Source: Skermanella pratensis
Lineage (GTDB): Bacteria > Pseudomonadota > Alphaproteobacteria > Azospirillales > Azospirillaceae
Direction: 5' to 3'
Length of the DNA stretch: 64,000 nucleotides
Assembly: GCF_008843145.1 (NCBI RefSeq)
Contig: NZ_CP030265.1
Coordinates: 1,846,001-1,910,000, forward strand
Shown here: positions 1 through 10,033 of the stretch, in pieces
How the letters are laid out: each line of letters begins with the position of its first letter
How positions within the stretch are numbered: position 1 is the stretch's first letter
The notes under the pieces: generated by a model
Databases searched by the model: none
What the model saw: only the letters and a program-made list of their open reading frames with translations
Told to the model about the DNA's origin: nothing
Translations under genes and position numbers: made by a program

Positions 1-568
1 CGGGCGGGCGCCAGGGCAGGATGTTGGTGATGTAGACCTGGGTCCGGTCGAGCCCGATGCAGGCCAGCATCTGGTCGAGCAGCTTGCCGCTCTTGCCGAC
101 GAAGGGACGCCCCTGGCGGTCCTCGTCCTCGCCCGGCGCCTCGCCGATCAGCATCAGGCGCGCCTTCGGATTGCCGTCCGCGAACACCAGGTTGGTCGCG
201 GTCGCCTTCAGCGCGCATCCCTCGAACGCCGCCATGGCGGCGCGCAGCGCGTCGAGGTCGCCGGCTTCCGACGCCATGGCGCGCGCCGTGGCGCCCGCCG
301 CGGGCGTGCCGAGGAGGGGCTGCTGGACCGGGCGCGCACCGGCCGCCGGGGCAGCGCGCGGGGGCAGGGTGCGGCCGCCGGTACCGCCGCCAAGCCCGGC
401 GCCGGGCGCCTGCCGCGCCTGTCCGGGTGCTGCGGCAGCCGGAGCCGGCGCCGCGCGGGCGACGATCTTCGTCCAGTCCGTCGGAGTGTCCGCGATCGCC
501 TCGTCCGCGCCGACATCCAGGTGCCAGCGCAGCAGAGCGACGATTTCGCGCATGTCAGATTCGCTCAA
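1..568 (-). CDS. Uracil-DNA glycosylase, family 4 (partial, C-terminus outside window)
   Basis: Base-excision repair enzyme that removes uracil from DNA. Only the first ~189 residues are present; the gene runs off the left edge. The family 4 signature [17 protein letters not shown] is followed by [10 protein letters not shown] and [11 protein letters not shown] Cys before the signature ([11 protein letters not shown]) is in the position of the first 4Fe-4S ligand of this family. The first ~100 residues are a variable Ala/Pro/Gly-rich region ending in the catalytic core, as is usual in alphaproteobacteria. Start: a TTG at 568 has AAGG six bases upstream; an in-frame ATG at 553 ([12 protein letters not shown]) is the alternative. 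It is divergent from the ETF-QO gene. Confidence 0.88.
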   Translation of the reverse strand, partial: MSESDMREIVALLRWHLDVGADEAIADTPTDWTKIVARAAPAPAAAAPGQARQAPGAGLGGGTGGRTLPPRAAPAAGARPVQQPLLGTPAAGATARAMASEAGDLDALRAAMAAFEGCALKATATNLVFADGNPKARLMLIGEAPGEDEDRQGRPFVGKSGKLLDQMLACIGLDRTQVYITNILPWRPP

Positions 569-746
569 AACTCACCTTGGGCGGCGCTCATTCATGGTTT
601 GACCCTAGCATCGAACCTATGTTCTTTCATCGACCCGAAACGGAAGACCGGAATTAGAGATAGGCAGCCAAAGCCGGATTCGGAGATGCCGTGGCGAGGG
701 CATGGTCAATTGAACCGGTTCACAGGGCTGGGTAGGGGAAGGAACC

Positions 747-2381
747 ATGGAACGCGAGGTAATGGAATACGATGTCGTGATCGTCGGAGCCGGGCCGTCG
801 GGCCTGAGCGCCGCGATCCGGCTGAAACAGCTCGCCGCCGAGCAGGAACACGACGTGTCGGTCTGCATCCTGGAGAAGGGCTCCGAGGTCGGCGCCCACC
901 TGCTCTCAGGGGCCGTGCTGGAGCCGCGGGCGCTGGACGAGCTGATCCCGGACTGGAAGGACAAGGGCGCGCCGCTCAACACGCCGGCGACGGAGGACCA
1001 TTTCCTCCACCTGACGGAGAAGCGCTCGCGCCGGCTCAAGACGCCGCCGCAGATGAACAACCACGGCAACTACATCATCAGCCTGGGCGAGTTCGGACGC
1101 TGGCTGGCGGCCCAGGCCGAGGAGCTGGGCGTCGAGATCTATCCGGGGTTCGCGGCCGCCGAGGTGCTGTACCGCGAGGACGGCTCGGTCAAGGGTGTCG
1201 CGACCGGCGACATGGGCATCGGCAAGGACGGCGAGCACACCGACGCCTACACGCCGGGCATGGAGCTGCACGCCAAGCAGACCGTCTTCGCCGAGGGCTG
1301 CCGCGGCTCGCTGGCCAAGGGGCTGATGGAGCGCTTCGAGCTGCGCCGGGATTGCGACCCGCAGACCTACGGCATCGGCATCAAGGAGCTGTGGGAGATC
1401 GACCCGGCGAAGCACAAGGCCGGGCTGGTGGTCCACACCATCGGCTGGCCGATGGACGACAAGACCTACGGCGGCTCGTGGATGTACCACATGGCCGACA
1501 ACCAGGTCTCGATCGGCTTCGTCATCGGGCTGGACTACGAGAACCCCCACCTGTCGCCGTTCGACGAGTTCCAGCGCTTCAAGCTGCACCCCGAGATCCG
1601 CAAGTACCTGGAGGGCGGCCGGCGGATTTCCTACGGCGCCCGGGCGCTGAGCGAAGGGGGCTTCCAGTCGATCCCGAAGCTGACCTTCCCCGGCGGCTGC
1701 CTGATCGGCGACAGCGCCGGGTTCCTCAACGTGCCCAAGATCAAGGGCAACCACACCGCCATGAAAAGCGGCATGGTCTGTGCCGAGGCGATCTTCGACC
1801 TGCTGAAGTCCGACTCGGGCGAGGTCGAGGCCGTGGCCTATCCGGAGCGGCTGAAGGAAAGCTGGCTGTGGGAGGAGCTGTACCACGTCCGCAACATCCG
1901 GCCGTCGTTCCGGCGGGGCCTGTGGGGCGGCATCGCGTACTCGGCGTTCGACACCTTCGTGATGCGGGGCAAGGCGCCGTGGACGTTCCACAACCACGCC
2001 GACCATCTCCAGCTGAAGAAGGCGAGCGAGATGCCGAAGATCCAGTACCCCAAGCCGGACGGGGTGCTGACCTTCGACCGGTTGTCCTCGGTGTTCATCT
2101 CCAACACCAACCATGAGGAGAACCAGCCGGCGCACCTGACGCTGAAGGACCCGACGATCCCGATCCGGATCAACCTGCCGGACTACGACGCGCCGGAGCA
2201 GCGCTACTGCCCGGCCGGGGTCTACGAGATCGTGCGGGACGACTCCGGGGCCAATCCCAGGCTCCAGATCAACGCGCAGAACTGCGTCCACTGCAAGACC
2301 TGCGACATCAAGGACCCGACCCAGAACATCAACTGGGTCGTCCCCGAAGGCGGCGGCGGACCCAACTATCCGAACATGTAG
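747..2381 (+). CDS. Electron transfer flavoprotein-ubiquinone oxidoreductase (ETF-QO)
   Basis: Membrane-associated flavo-iron-sulfur protein that passes electrons from ETF (reduced by acyl-CoA dehydrogenases) to ubiquinone. 544 aa, normal for the family. The N-terminus has the FAD-binding motif [17 protein letters not shown]. The C-terminus carries the 4Fe-4S cluster site: one Cys in [10 protein letters not shown] and three in [12 protein letters not shown], followed by the typical [13 protein letters not shown] ending. GGAAGG lies just before the ATG. The acyl-CoA dehydrogenase at 4886-6679 is a plausible upstream electron source, though it is not in the same operon. Confidence 0.96.
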   Translation: MEREVMEYDVVIVGAGPSGLSAAIRLKQLAAEQEHDVSVCILEKGSEVGAHLLSGAVLEPRALDELIPDWKDKGAPLNTPATEDHFLHLTEKRSRRLKTPPQMNNHGNYIISLGEFGRWLAAQAEELGVEIYPGFAAAEVLYREDGSVKGVATGDMGIGKDGEHTDAYTPGMELHAKQTVFAEGCRGSLAKGLMERFELRRDCDPQTYGIGIKELWEIDPAKHKAGLVVHTIGWPMDDKTYGGSWMYHMADNQVSIGFVIGLDYENPHLSPFDEFQRFKLHPEIRKYLEGGRRISYGARALSEGGFQSIPKLTFPGGCLIGDSAGFLNVPKIKGNHTAMKSGMVCAEAIFDLLKSDSGEVEAVAYPERLKESWLWEELYHVRNIRPSFRRGLWGGIAYSAFDTFVMRGKAPWTFHNHADHLQLKKASEMPKIQYPKPDGVLTFDRLSSVFISNTNHEENQPAHLTLKDPTIPIRINLPDYDAPEQRYCPAGVYEIVRDDSGANPRLQINAQNCVHCKTCDIKDPTQNINWVVPEGGGGPNYPNM

Positions 2382-2396
2382 TCCGCTGGATAGGGT

Positions 2397-3416
2397 CTAG
2401 GGGAACGGGGTGGACGCGGCCACGGCCATGGTTTCGGCCTGGGCGATGTCCTCCCCATCGGTGACGACGCAGATGGTCAGCGGCTGCCGCTTTCCTCGGA
2501 AATGGAAGACGGCCGGGCTGCATCCGGGCCCGCCCCCGGTATGCCCGGCCGCGCCGGAGCCGCCGGGGACCAGTTCGACCATCAGCCCCAATCCGTAACC
2601 CGGTTCGATCCAGGGCCGGTCCGGCATCGGATCGGCGACCCGCCGGGCCGCCGTCATCCGGGCCAGCAGGGAAGGGGACAGCAGCGCGCCGGTCATGATG
2701 CCGTGGAGCAGGCACGCCGCGGCATCCGGAGTCGCGGCGACGACACCGTGCGACACCCAGCCGGGATGATAGCGGGGGGCGACCGGCACCGGCGGTCCGC
2801 CGTTCCCGAGATACCGGCTCGGACCCAGATCCAGCCCCTCCAGGTCCGCCCGGGCCGCTGGGGCGAAGGCGTCGGTCACCCCGAGCGGCCTGAAGACGAG
2901 ATCCGCCAGCATGTCGCCGAAACCGGCCCCGGCTTCCCGGCACAGGATCCGGCGGACCAGCATATAGCCGATATTGGAATAGGCCCAGCCCCGGCCGGGC
3001 TCGAACAGCAGGCGTCCGGCACCCGTTCGGGACCAGTATTCCTCCTCGGTCCAGGGCTCTTGCCCGGCCCTCACCGCCTCATGGTATTCGGGCAGGCCGC
3101 CATAGTCGGCCAACCCGCTATCGTGGTGGAGAAGCCGGCGGAGCGTGATCCGGCCGGCGACCGATCCCGGCACGGCGGGCTCGTCCAGCGGATGGTCGAG
3201 TCGGAGCCGGCCCGCTTCCACCAGGCGGAGCGCCGCCGCGGCCATCAGCGTTTTCGTGAAGCTGTACAGCAGGTAACGGCCGGTTTCTCCGGCGGTGGGC
3301 CCTTCCCGGCCGACCGATCCGGACCACCGGTCGGCGCCGTGGATGATCGCCACGCCGGCCCGGCCGCAGCCGGTGACGAACCGGGACGATATTTCCGCCA
3401 GGGCCGCTTCCATCAT
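2397..3416 (-). CDS. Serine hydrolase, beta-lactamase / penicillin-binding-protein-like family
   Basis: 339-aa serine hydrolase of the class C beta-lactamase/esterase fold; substrate unknown. Catalytic signatures are visible in order: SFTK (SxxK, nucleophile), YSN in AYSNIGYMLV (YxN), and HTGG near the C-terminus (KTG-box equivalent, here HTG). No signal peptide is obvious, so it is probably cytoplasmic and more likely an esterase or peptidase than a resistance enzyme. The frame stays open well upstream of 3416, but similarity to the family starts only at MMEAALAEISSRF, and the upstream part overlaps the promoter and start of the divergent cyclase gene. It is convergent with ETF-QO (15-bp gap). 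Confidence 0.85.
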   Translation of the reverse strand: MMEAALAEISSRFVTGCGRAGVAIIHGADRWSGSVGREGPTAGETGRYLLYSFTKTLMAAAALRLVEAGRLRLDHPLDEPAVPGSVAGRITLRRLLHHDSGLADYGGLPEYHEAVRAGQEPWTEEEYWSRTGAGRLLFEPGRGWAYSNIGYMLVRRILCREAGAGFGDMLADLVFRPLGVTDAFAPAARADLEGLDLGPSRYLGNGGPPVPVAPRYHPGWVSHGVVAATPDAAACLLHGIMTGALLSPSLLARMTAARRVADPMPDRPWIEPGYGLGLMVELVPGGSGAAGHTGGGPGCSPAVFHFRGKRQPLTICVVTDGEDIAQAETMAVAASTPFP

Positions 3417-3512
3417 CCGGGGAGTATTGCCGCTCGCGCCGGGTGCTACAAGATGGGATGCGGGGCGGCCTCTTCTTCGGCTGGTTGAGCGCGTTGACGA
3501 CGGGAGCGGGTG

Positions 3513-4760
3513 ATGGAAGACCGGCGGATACTGGAGCTTTCCGAATGGATCATCGGGGCCAGGCTGGAGGGAGCCCCGGAGACCGAACTGGTCGACGGCT
3601 TCTGCCGGCGGCTGGTCGAGTACGGCGTCCCGCTGACGCGCGTGGTGGTCGGGATCGATACCCTCCACCCCGTTCTGGAGGCCCGCACCTTCCACTGGCA
3701 CCGGAAGAAGAACGAGACCACGGCATCCGAGTACGCCCGCGCGGTAGCCCGCGAGAACGAGGACAAGTGGCTGAAAAGCCCGTTCTACTACCTGACCGAA
3801 GGCGGCGGTAAATCCCTGCGCTGCCGGTTCGTCGACGGCGACTGCCCGTCCGACCGGTTCCCCGTCCTGGGCGAACTGCGGGACGAGGGGATCACCGACT
3901 ATCTCGCCATAAGCAATATGTTCGGAAAGCCGATCACGATCGGCCTGATGGACAGCCTGGTGTCGTCCTGGTCGACCGGCCGGCCCGAAGGGTTCGACGA
4001 CACCCACATCACGATCATGGAGCGCAGCCTGCCATTCCTGGCGCTGGCGATCCGCGACGTCTCGGTCGCGCGCATCGCCGAGACGCTGGTCGAGACCTAT
4101 CTGGGTCGTGACGCCGGCCGGCGCGTGCTGGGCGGCTATATCGAGCGCGGCGTGACCGAACGGATGAGCGCCGTCCTGTGGTTCAGCGACCTCCAGGGCT
4201 TCACCCGGATCACCGACACCGTCGATCCGGAGCAGGTAATCCCGTTGCTGAACGATTATGCCGACGCGATCGTCTCCTCGATCCACGACCACCAGGGGCA
4301 GGTGATGAAGTTCATGGGCGACGGCATCATGGCGATCTTCAGCGGCGCCGGCGACGGCGAGCTGTGCAACCGCTCCCTGGATGCCGCCGAGGAGGCACGC
4401 CGCCGCGTCGCCCGGCTGAACAAGCGGCGCAAGGCCGAGGGGCTGCCCTGGACGCGCTTCTACCTGGGCCTCAATGTCGGCGAGGTGTTCTACGGCAACA
4501 TCGGTAGCGAGGACCGGCTGGACTTCACCGTGATCGGCCCCGCGGTCAACGAGGTCAGCCGGATCGCCGCCATGTGCCGGTCCCTGGACCAGGACGTCCT
4601 GCTGTCGTCCGCCTTCGCCAACTCCGCCGAGACCTGCGCCGCGCGGCTGGTGTCGGTCGGCCGCTACGCGCTGCGCGGCGTCGGCCGCCCACAGGAACTG
4701 TTCACCCTGGACCCGGAGGCGGTGGCGGGTGGTACGGGAACGTGCGCCATGCTCAGGTGA
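3513..4760 (+). CDS. Adenylate/guanylate cyclase with N-terminal sensor-like region
   Basis: Class III nucleotide cyclase, 415 aa. The C-terminal catalytic domain (about residues 205-390) shows both metal-binding aspartates in FSDLQGFTRITD and FMGDGIMAIF, and ends with the LRGVGRPQELFTL motif typical of rhizobial/azospirillar cyclases. The N-terminal ~200 residues have no membrane segment and probably form a regulatory domain, as in other soluble alphaproteobacterial cyclases; its ligand is unknown. The ATG at 3513 has GGAG six bases upstream and is preferred to the GTG three bases before it. Divergent from the serine hydrolase. Whether cAMP or cGMP is made cannot be judged from the motifs I can see. 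Confidence 0.9.
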   Translation: MEDRRILELSEWIIGARLEGAPETELVDGFCRRLVEYGVPLTRVVVGIDTLHPVLEARTFHWHRKKNETTASEYARAVARENEDKWLKSPFYYLTEGGGKSLRCRFVDGDCPSDRFPVLGELRDEGITDYLAISNMFGKPITIGLMDSLVSSWSTGRPEGFDDTHITIMERSLPFLALAIRDVSVARIAETLVETYLGRDAGRRVLGGYIERGVTERMSAVLWFSDLQGFTRITDTVDPEQVIPLLNDYADAIVSSIHDHQGQVMKFMGDGIMAIFSGAGDGELCNRSLDAAEEARRRVARLNKRRKAEGLPWTRFYLGLNVGEVFYGNIGSEDRLDFTVIGPAVNEVSRIAAMCRSLDQDVLLSSAFANSAETCAARLVSVGRYALRGVGRPQELFTLDPEAVAGGTGTCAMLR

Positions 4761-4772
4761 TCGGCATGGCGT

Positions 4773-4878
4773 TCAGCTTGACCCGGCCGGGGCAGCCGGG
4801 CCGATGCGTTGGGCCGTGGCCCAACGCATCGCGGCGAGTGGGACGGCAGGCCGTGTGGAACGGGTCAACCCGGCCGGA
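4773..4878. repeat. Interspersed palindromic repeat, copy A
   Basis: About 106 bp between two converging genes. The centre is a perfect 13-bp inverted repeat with a 2-base spacer at 4803-4830 (GATGCGTTGGGCC / GGCCCAACGCATC). The reverse complement of the whole element aligns with 23074-23186, including the flank CGGCCTGCCGT-CCAC and the outer TTGACC-type ends. Two copies in opposite orientation at intergenic sites, with the same core but diverged flanks, mark a REP/MITE-like family. No coding sequence is present. Confidence 0.75.
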
Positions 4879-4885
4879 AACCGCT

Positions 4886-6679
4886 CTAGAACTGATCCTC
4901 CGACAGCGCCATCACCGTGCGGTGGCCCTCGGTGATCGGGGTCAGCAGGCTGATCGCCTGGGGCAGGAACTGGTCGGCGAAGAAGCGGGCGGTGATCAGC
5001 TTTGCGTCCAGGAAGCGCTGGTCGGCGTCCGGGTCGGTCTGGCCCTGCTGGGCCGCCATCGCGGCGCGGGCCATCAGGAAACCGCCGGTGGTGATGCCGA
5101 ACATCTTCAAGTAGCTGGCGGCCCCGGCCGCCGCGGCCTGGGGCATGCGCTTGCCGTGCTCGACCAGCCAAGCCGTCGCCTTCTCCAGCGCGTCCACCGC
5201 CTTGCCCAGGCCGATGGAGATCGCCGCCATGTCGTCGCCCGGCAGGTGCTTCAGCGCCTCCACCGTCTCGCGCATTTCGGCGAACAGCACGCCGGCGGCG
5301 GCACCGCCGTCGCGGATCACCTTTCGGAACACCAGGTCGTTGGCCTGGATGCCGTTGGTGCCCTCATAGATCGGGGTGATCCGGGCGTCGCGCAGGTGCT
5401 GGGCGGCGCCGGTCTCCTCGATGAAGCCCATGCCGCCATGGATCTGGATGCCGATCGAGGCGTTCTCCACGCCCAGGTCGGTGCACCACGCCTTGACCAC
5501 GGGGGTCAGCAGGTCGGCCATGGCCTGGCCCTTGGCGGCCTCGGCGGGGTCGGCGTGCTTCTTCGCGATGTCCAGCGCCGCGACCGCGTAATAGGTCAGG
5601 GCCCGCGCGGCTTCGGTCTGCGAGCGCATGGTCATCAGCATGCGGCGGACGTCGGGGTGCCGCACGATCGTCACCGGCTCGCCCTTGGCGTCGGTCATGT
5701 CGCGGCTCTGCACCCGCGTGCGGGCATAGTCGCGGGCCTGCTGGTAGGCCCGTTCGGAGATCGCGACGCCCTGGAGGCCGACGCCCATGCGGGCGTTGTT
5801 CATCATGGTGAACATGTACTCGATGCCGCGGTTCTCCTCGCCGACCAGATAGCCCACGGCGCCGTCGTCGTCGCCGAACGCCATGACCGCGGTCGGGCTG
5901 GCGTGGATGCCCAGCTTGTGCTCCAGGCTGACGCAGCGCAGGTCGTTGCGGCCGCCCAGCGAGCCATCCGGATTGACCAGGAACTTCGGCACGACGAACA
6001 GCGAGATGCCCTTGATGCCGGGAGGCGCGTCGTTCAGCCGGGCCAGCACCATGTGGATGATGTTCTCGGTGAAATCGTGCTCGCCGTAGGTGATGTAGAT
6101 CTTCTGGCCGGAGATCCGGTAATGGCCGTCCTCCCGCACCGCCCGGGTCCGGATCGCGGCCAGGTCGCTGCCCGCCTGCGGCTCGGTCAGGTTCATGGTG
6201 CCGGTCCATTCGCCCGAGATCAGCTTGCCGAGATAGATCTCCTTCAACTCGTCGCTGCCGTGCTCGGTCAGCGCCTCGACCGCGCCCTGGTTCAGCATCG
6301 GGCACAGCGCGAACGACATGTTGGACGCCTGCCACATCTCCTGCACCGCCATGGCGAGGGTCCAGGGCAGGCCCTGGCCGCCGTGACCGGGGTCGAACGG
6401 CACGCTGTTCCAGCCGCCCTCCTGGTACTGGCGATACGCCTCCTTGAAGCCCTTGGGCGTGCGGACGACGCCGTTCTCCAGCACGGCCCCTTCCTGGTCG
6501 CCGGAGAAGTTGATCGGCGCCAGCACGTTGGAGGCCAGCTTGCTGGCTTCGTCGAGGATGGCGTCGACCATGTCTGGCGTCGCATCGGCATAGCCGGGCA
6601 GGCTGGTGATGCGGTCCATGCCGACCACCTCGTTCAGCACGAAGCGCATGTCCTGGATGGGGGCGGAGTAGGGGATCAT
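4886..6679 (-). CDS. Acyl-CoA dehydrogenase with C-terminal extension (DmdC-like family)
   Basis: 597-aa FAD-dependent acyl-CoA dehydrogenase, longer than the usual ~390 aa because of the extra C-terminal domain found in the family that includes 3-methylmercaptopropionyl-CoA dehydrogenase (DmdC). Visible blocks are MNLTEPQAGSDLAAIRT, the YITYGEHDFTENIIHMVLAR strand region, GIQIHGGMGFIEETGAAQHL and RITPIYEGTNGIQANDL (catalytic Glu region). Substrate cannot be told from sequence; fatty-acid oxidation is as likely as DMSP breakdown. The ATG at 6679 (MIPYSAPIQDMRFVLNEV) matches the family N-terminus; the open frame upstream is not homologous. GGGAGG lies ~12 bases before the start. Confidence 0.93.
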   Translation of the reverse strand: MIPYSAPIQDMRFVLNEVVGMDRITSLPGYADATPDMVDAILDEASKLASNVLAPINFSGDQEGAVLENGVVRTPKGFKEAYRQYQEGGWNSVPFDPGHGGQGLPWTLAMAVQEMWQASNMSFALCPMLNQGAVEALTEHGSDELKEIYLGKLISGEWTGTMNLTEPQAGSDLAAIRTRAVREDGHYRISGQKIYITYGEHDFTENIIHMVLARLNDAPPGIKGISLFVVPKFLVNPDGSLGGRNDLRCVSLEHKLGIHASPTAVMAFGDDDGAVGYLVGEENRGIEYMFTMMNNARMGVGLQGVAISERAYQQARDYARTRVQSRDMTDAKGEPVTIVRHPDVRRMLMTMRSQTEAARALTYYAVAALDIAKKHADPAEAAKGQAMADLLTPVVKAWCTDLGVENASIGIQIHGGMGFIEETGAAQHLRDARITPIYEGTNGIQANDLVFRKVIRDGGAAAGVLFAEMRETVEALKHLPGDDMAAISIGLGKAVDALEKATAWLVEHGKRMPQAAAAGAASYLKMFGITTGGFLMARAAMAAQQGQTDPDADQRFLDAKLITARFFADQFLPQAISLLTPITEGHRTVMALSEDQF

Positions 6680-6864
6680 GGTAGGCGGGGTCCTCCCGAG
6701 ACCGTATGCTTTGATCGAGGGTGCCGGCGGTTTCGGCGGCATCCCCGGGTGAAGATAGCGCGGGCGCATGCAGCTTGCGAGCCTTGCGACATGGTACCGC
6801 GATGCCCGCGCCATTGGCACGGGGATTGCTTTATCGAGTGCGGAACCCGTTGGTAGAGGCCGCC

Positions 6865-7785
6865 ATGTCCAACCCTGCAAACCTGATGCACGCATCCGAT
6901 CCCCAGCAGTACCGCGCCGCGGCCGGGGCAGCCCCCCAGGCGATCCAGGCGGCGGTGCGTCAGGCGAGCGACCGGACGGGGGTAGATTTTTCCTACCTTA
7001 TGGCAAAAGCTGCCCAGGAAAGCAGTTTCGACCCGGCGGCGAAGGCCGCGACCAGCAGCGCCACGGGGCTTTACCAGTTCATCGAGAGCACTTGGCTGAA
7101 CATGGTCGAGCAGCATGGCGCCAAGTACGGCCTGGGCCGGGAGGCGGCTCAGGTTCAGCGCCGGTCGGACGGCACGCCCTACGTGCAGGACCCGCAGGCG
7201 CGGCGCGACATCCTCGACCTTCGGAAGGATCCCAAGGTGTCGTCGTACCTGGCGGCGGAGTTCGCGCGCGACAACCAGACGCAGCTCGAACAGACCGTCG
7301 GGGGCAGGATCGGGTCGACCGAACTCTACATGGCCCATTTCCTGGGGGCCGGCGGGGCGTCCAGGTTCCTCAACGGCATGCGCCAGAACCCGGACCAGCC
7401 GGCCGCGGCGTTGCTGCCCGAGGCAGCGGCGGCCAATCGCGGCGTGTTCTACGACAAGTCCGGCAAGGCGCTGTCGGTCGGCCAGATCTACGACCGGTTC
7501 GCCGCGAAGTTCGACGGGATGGAGGGCTCCTCCGTGGCGGCGTCGGCCGGCGCCATCGGCACACCGTCCAGCCGGTCGGCCTGGAGCAGCGACGGAGGGT
7601 TCCGCTCGCCCTTCGGCAGGGCCACGGCGCCGAATGCGGAGCCGGCGTCGCTGTTCACCGTCATGGTGCTGTCCCAACTCGGCACGCCCAAGGAGGACGG
7701 TGCCGCCGCCGACGGGTCGAAGAACGGTCAGCGGGAGGCCGCCAAGGCGATCAGCGCGCCGATGCCCGGGTTCGGCGCGGTCTGA
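6865..7785 (+). CDS. Lytic transglycosylase, SLT-domain protein
   Basis: 306-aa peptidoglycan-cleaving transglycosylase. The SLT fold is visible near residues 40-190: AAQESSFDPAAKA contains the catalytic Glu, followed by TGLYQFIESTWL and, later, YMAHFLGAGGASRFL. No clear signal peptide precedes the domain, as in several flagellar or secretion-associated SLT proteins in alphaproteobacteria. The C-terminal ~100 residues are Ser/Gly/Ala-rich and probably unstructured. Start chosen at ATG 6865 with a purine-rich GTAGAGG upstream; the frame remains open to 6721 but without homologous sequence. The next gene (DUF1491) starts 37 bp downstream and may be cotranscribed. Confidence 0.87.
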   Translation: MSNPANLMHASDPQQYRAAAGAAPQAIQAAVRQASDRTGVDFSYLMAKAAQESSFDPAAKAATSSATGLYQFIESTWLNMVEQHGAKYGLGREAAQVQRRSDGTPYVQDPQARRDILDLRKDPKVSSYLAAEFARDNQTQLEQTVGGRIGSTELYMAHFLGAGGASRFLNGMRQNPDQPAAALLPEAAAANRGVFYDKSGKALSVGQIYDRFAAKFDGMEGSSVAASAGAIGTPSSRSAWSSDGGFRSPFGRATAPNAEPASLFTVMVLSQLGTPKEDGAAADGSKNGQREAAKAISAPMPGFGAV

Positions 7786-7822
7786 AGTGGCGCCTGGCCC
7801 TCCGGCAGGCTAGGGTGGCCGG

Positions 7823-8161
7823 ATGGACGATGATCGCATTCCCACGGAACTCTGGGTCAGGGCGCATGTGCGCCGCTGCATCTCCGAAGCGATTCCCGCC
7901 GTCATCGCGCGCAAGGGCTCCCCTTACGGCGGCCTCGTCATGCTGAAGCTGAACCAGCTTGAGCACGGCTGCCGGGTGCTGACCCAGACGCGCGACATGG
8001 ACGGCAAGACCGCATGGCTCGCCGCGAAGGAAAACACCCTGATGCCGGAGGCCGACGCGGACGCCTATATCGAGCGCGCGGTCAAGCGCGACCCGGATCT
8101 TTGGGTAATCGAGATCGAGGACCGGGCCGGCCGCCATCCTTTCGAGGGAAAGGTGCTCTGA
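7823..8161 (+). CDS. DUF1491 family protein
   Basis: 112-aa protein of unknown function, widespread as a single copy in alphaproteobacteria. The family hallmarks are visible: an N-terminal VRAHVRRC segment, RKGSPYGGLVMLKLNQ, and the C-terminal RDPDLWVIEIEDRAGRHPF. No signal peptide or membrane segment. It lies just downstream of the transglycosylase gene on the same strand. Function is not known and nothing here suggests one. Confidence 0.88.
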   Translation: MDDDRIPTELWVRAHVRRCISEAIPAVIARKGSPYGGLVMLKLNQLEHGCRVLTQTRDMDGKTAWLAAKENTLMPEADADAYIERAVKRDPDLWVIEIEDRAGRHPFEGKVL

Positions 8162-8192
8162 CGGACCGGCGCCGGATCGCGCGATCCCTTGC

Positions 8193-8504
8193 TCAGGGCC
8201 GGTATTGGGGAATCGGTGAGTCGGAAACGCCGGCTCCCCCGGTACCGATCGGCCCGGAGCGGCTCCGCCCCGTGACGAAGTCGGAGGAGCGGCCGGTGTC
8301 GCGGTCGCTGGTGCCGCCCCCCGACCCGCCGGTCCCCATCTGGCTGTTCGTCCCGGAATAGCCGGCGCCGCCGGGCCCCAGGGTGTTCGTCGTGCTCGAC
8401 GGCGTGGGCCCGCCGCCCCGGCTGCCGCCCCAGCCCAGGTTCTCGCAGGCTGTCAGGGACACGAGGGCCAGACCGGCAACGGCAAATCTCACGTAATGCG
8501 GCAT
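8193..8504 (-). CDS. Small Gly/Ser-rich lipoprotein
   Basis: 103-aa predicted lipoprotein. A short hydrophobic leader ends in a lipobox-like LTAC at about residue 21, so the mature protein should be anchored by a lipidated Cys. The rest is low-complexity (Gly, Ser, Thr, Pro), with no recognised domain. ATG at 8504 is preceded by GGAGGG at good spacing; a GTG 12 bases upstream would place the Shine-Dalgarno inside the gene. It is convergent with the DUF1491 gene. Function unknown. Confidence 0.7.
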   Translation of the reverse strand: MPHYVRFAVAGLALVSLTACENLGWGGSRGGGPTPSSTTNTLGPGGAGYSGTNSQMGTGGSGGGTSDRDTGRSSDFVTGRSRSGPIGTGGAGVSDSPIPQYRP

Positions 8505-8614
8505 GGTGCCCTCCACTGTAAAACGATGATTTCAGTGAGGTATTCAACACACGGTGGCGAGATTTGTCACCGGATCCAGGTGGGGTAGCCGGTCGCGCAG
8601 CCCGGAACCCCGCC

Positions 8615-10026
8615 TCACAGCACCTTGCCGGGGTTCATCAGCCCCTTCGGGTCCAGCGCCGCCTTGACCCGGCGCATCATGTCCAGCTCGACCGGCGACT
8701 TGACGCGCTTCAGCTCCTCGCGCTTGAAGGTGCCGATGCCGTGCTCGGCGCTGATCGAGCCGTCCATGCGCAGCACGATGTCGTGGACCACGGTGTTCAG
8801 CTTGTCCCACTGGGCAAGGTAGGTCTCCGTGTCGGCACCTTCCGGCTGGGTCACGTTGAAGTGGATGTTGCCGTCGCCGACATGGCCGAACGGAACCGGA
8901 CGGGCGCCGGGGATGGTCCGCCCGACCGCCTCGGTCGCCTCCCGGATGAAGGTGCCGACGCAGGATACCGGGATCGAGATGTCGTGCTTGATCGAGCCGC
9001 CCGCGTATTTCTGGGCCTCGACGATCGCTTCCCGGATGAACCAGAGCTGCTTGGCCTGGGTCTCGCTCGACGCCAGGACCGCGTCCATGACCAGGCCGGC
9101 CTCCATGGCCTCGCCCAGGGTCGCCTCGATCGTGTCGCGGAAGGCGTCGCCGCCGCTGCCGGTCGCGAACTCCAGCAAAACGTACCAGGCGTGGCTCTCC
9201 TCCAGCGGGTCGATGGTGCCGGCCACGTGCTTCAGGGCGAAGTCGATCGCGATGCGCGGCATCAGCTCGAAGGCGCTCAGCGCGTCGCCGCTGGCCGACC
9301 GCAGGCTTGCCAGCAGCTCGATCGCGGCGTCCGGGTCGCGGACGGCGAGGAAGCCGGTCTCCACCTGCTTGGGCCGGGGAACAGCTTCAGCACCGCGGCG
9401 GTGACGATCCCCAGCGTGCCCTCCGCCCCGATGAACAGGTGCTTAAGGTCGTAGCCGGTGTTGTTCTTGCGCAGCCGCCGCATGCCGTCCCAGACCTGCC
9501 CGTCCGGCATCACGACCTCCAGGCCTAGCACCAGGTCGCGCATGTTGCCGTAGCGCAGCGTCATGGTGCCGCCGGCGTTGGACGAGATGTTGCCGCCGAT
9601 CTGGCAGGTGCCCTCGGCGCCCAGGCTCAGCGGGAACAGCCGGTCCACCTCGGCCGCGGCCTCCTGGATCGCCTGGAGCACGCAGCCGGCCTCCACCGTG
9701 ATGGTGTAGTTCAGAGGGTCGACGTCCCGCACCTTGTTCATCCGCGACAGGCTGACCAGCACCTCGCTGCCGTCCTCCGACGGGATCGAGCCGCCGACCA
9801 AGCTGGTGTTGCCGCCCTGGGGCACGATCGGCACGCCGGCCTCGTGGCAGGCCTTCACCACTTCGGACAGCTCCCGCGTGGTGGCGGGGCGCAGCACCAG
9901 CGGCGTCGTTCCGCGGTAACGGCCGCGCCATTCCGCGACATAGGGCTCCATGTCGCCGGGGGTATCGATATGGCCGGCGGGGCCGACGATGCTGCGGAGA
10001 CGGTCGAGGAAGGCTGCGTCGATCAT
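8615..10026 (-). pseudogene. FAD-linked D-2-hydroxyacid dehydrogenase (GlcD/D2HGDH-like), frameshifted
   Basis: FAD-binding PCMH-type oxidoreductase that would oxidise a D-2-hydroxyacid (D-lactate, glycolate or D-2-hydroxyglutarate). The N-terminal half (10026 to ~9380) has PQGGNTSLVGGSIP and LKHLFIGAEGTLGIVTAAVLKLFP. The C-terminal half (~9376 to 8615) continues in another frame with VETGFLAVRDPDAAI and ends in the GIGTFKREEL and LDPKGLMNPGKVL motifs. The break is at a G run at 9376-9379 (CCCC on the coding strand); one extra C would restore LFPRPKQVETGFLAV and give 470 aa, normal for the family. It starts 7 bp after sua5, so both probably share a transcript. Real inactivation or a sequencing error are both possible; the pattern elsewhere favours error. 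Confidence 0.85.
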
Positions 10027-10033
10027 GGCTTTG

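Noticed and set aside
906-2291. Long open frame on the strand opposite the ETF-QO gene
   Set aside because: Mirror of a high-GC coding gene; composition is Arg/Val/Leu/Asp-biased and no motif is seen.
3417-4292. Upstream extension of the serine hydrolase frame
   Set aside because: It runs antisense through the cyclase gene and has no homology; the enzyme starts at 3416.
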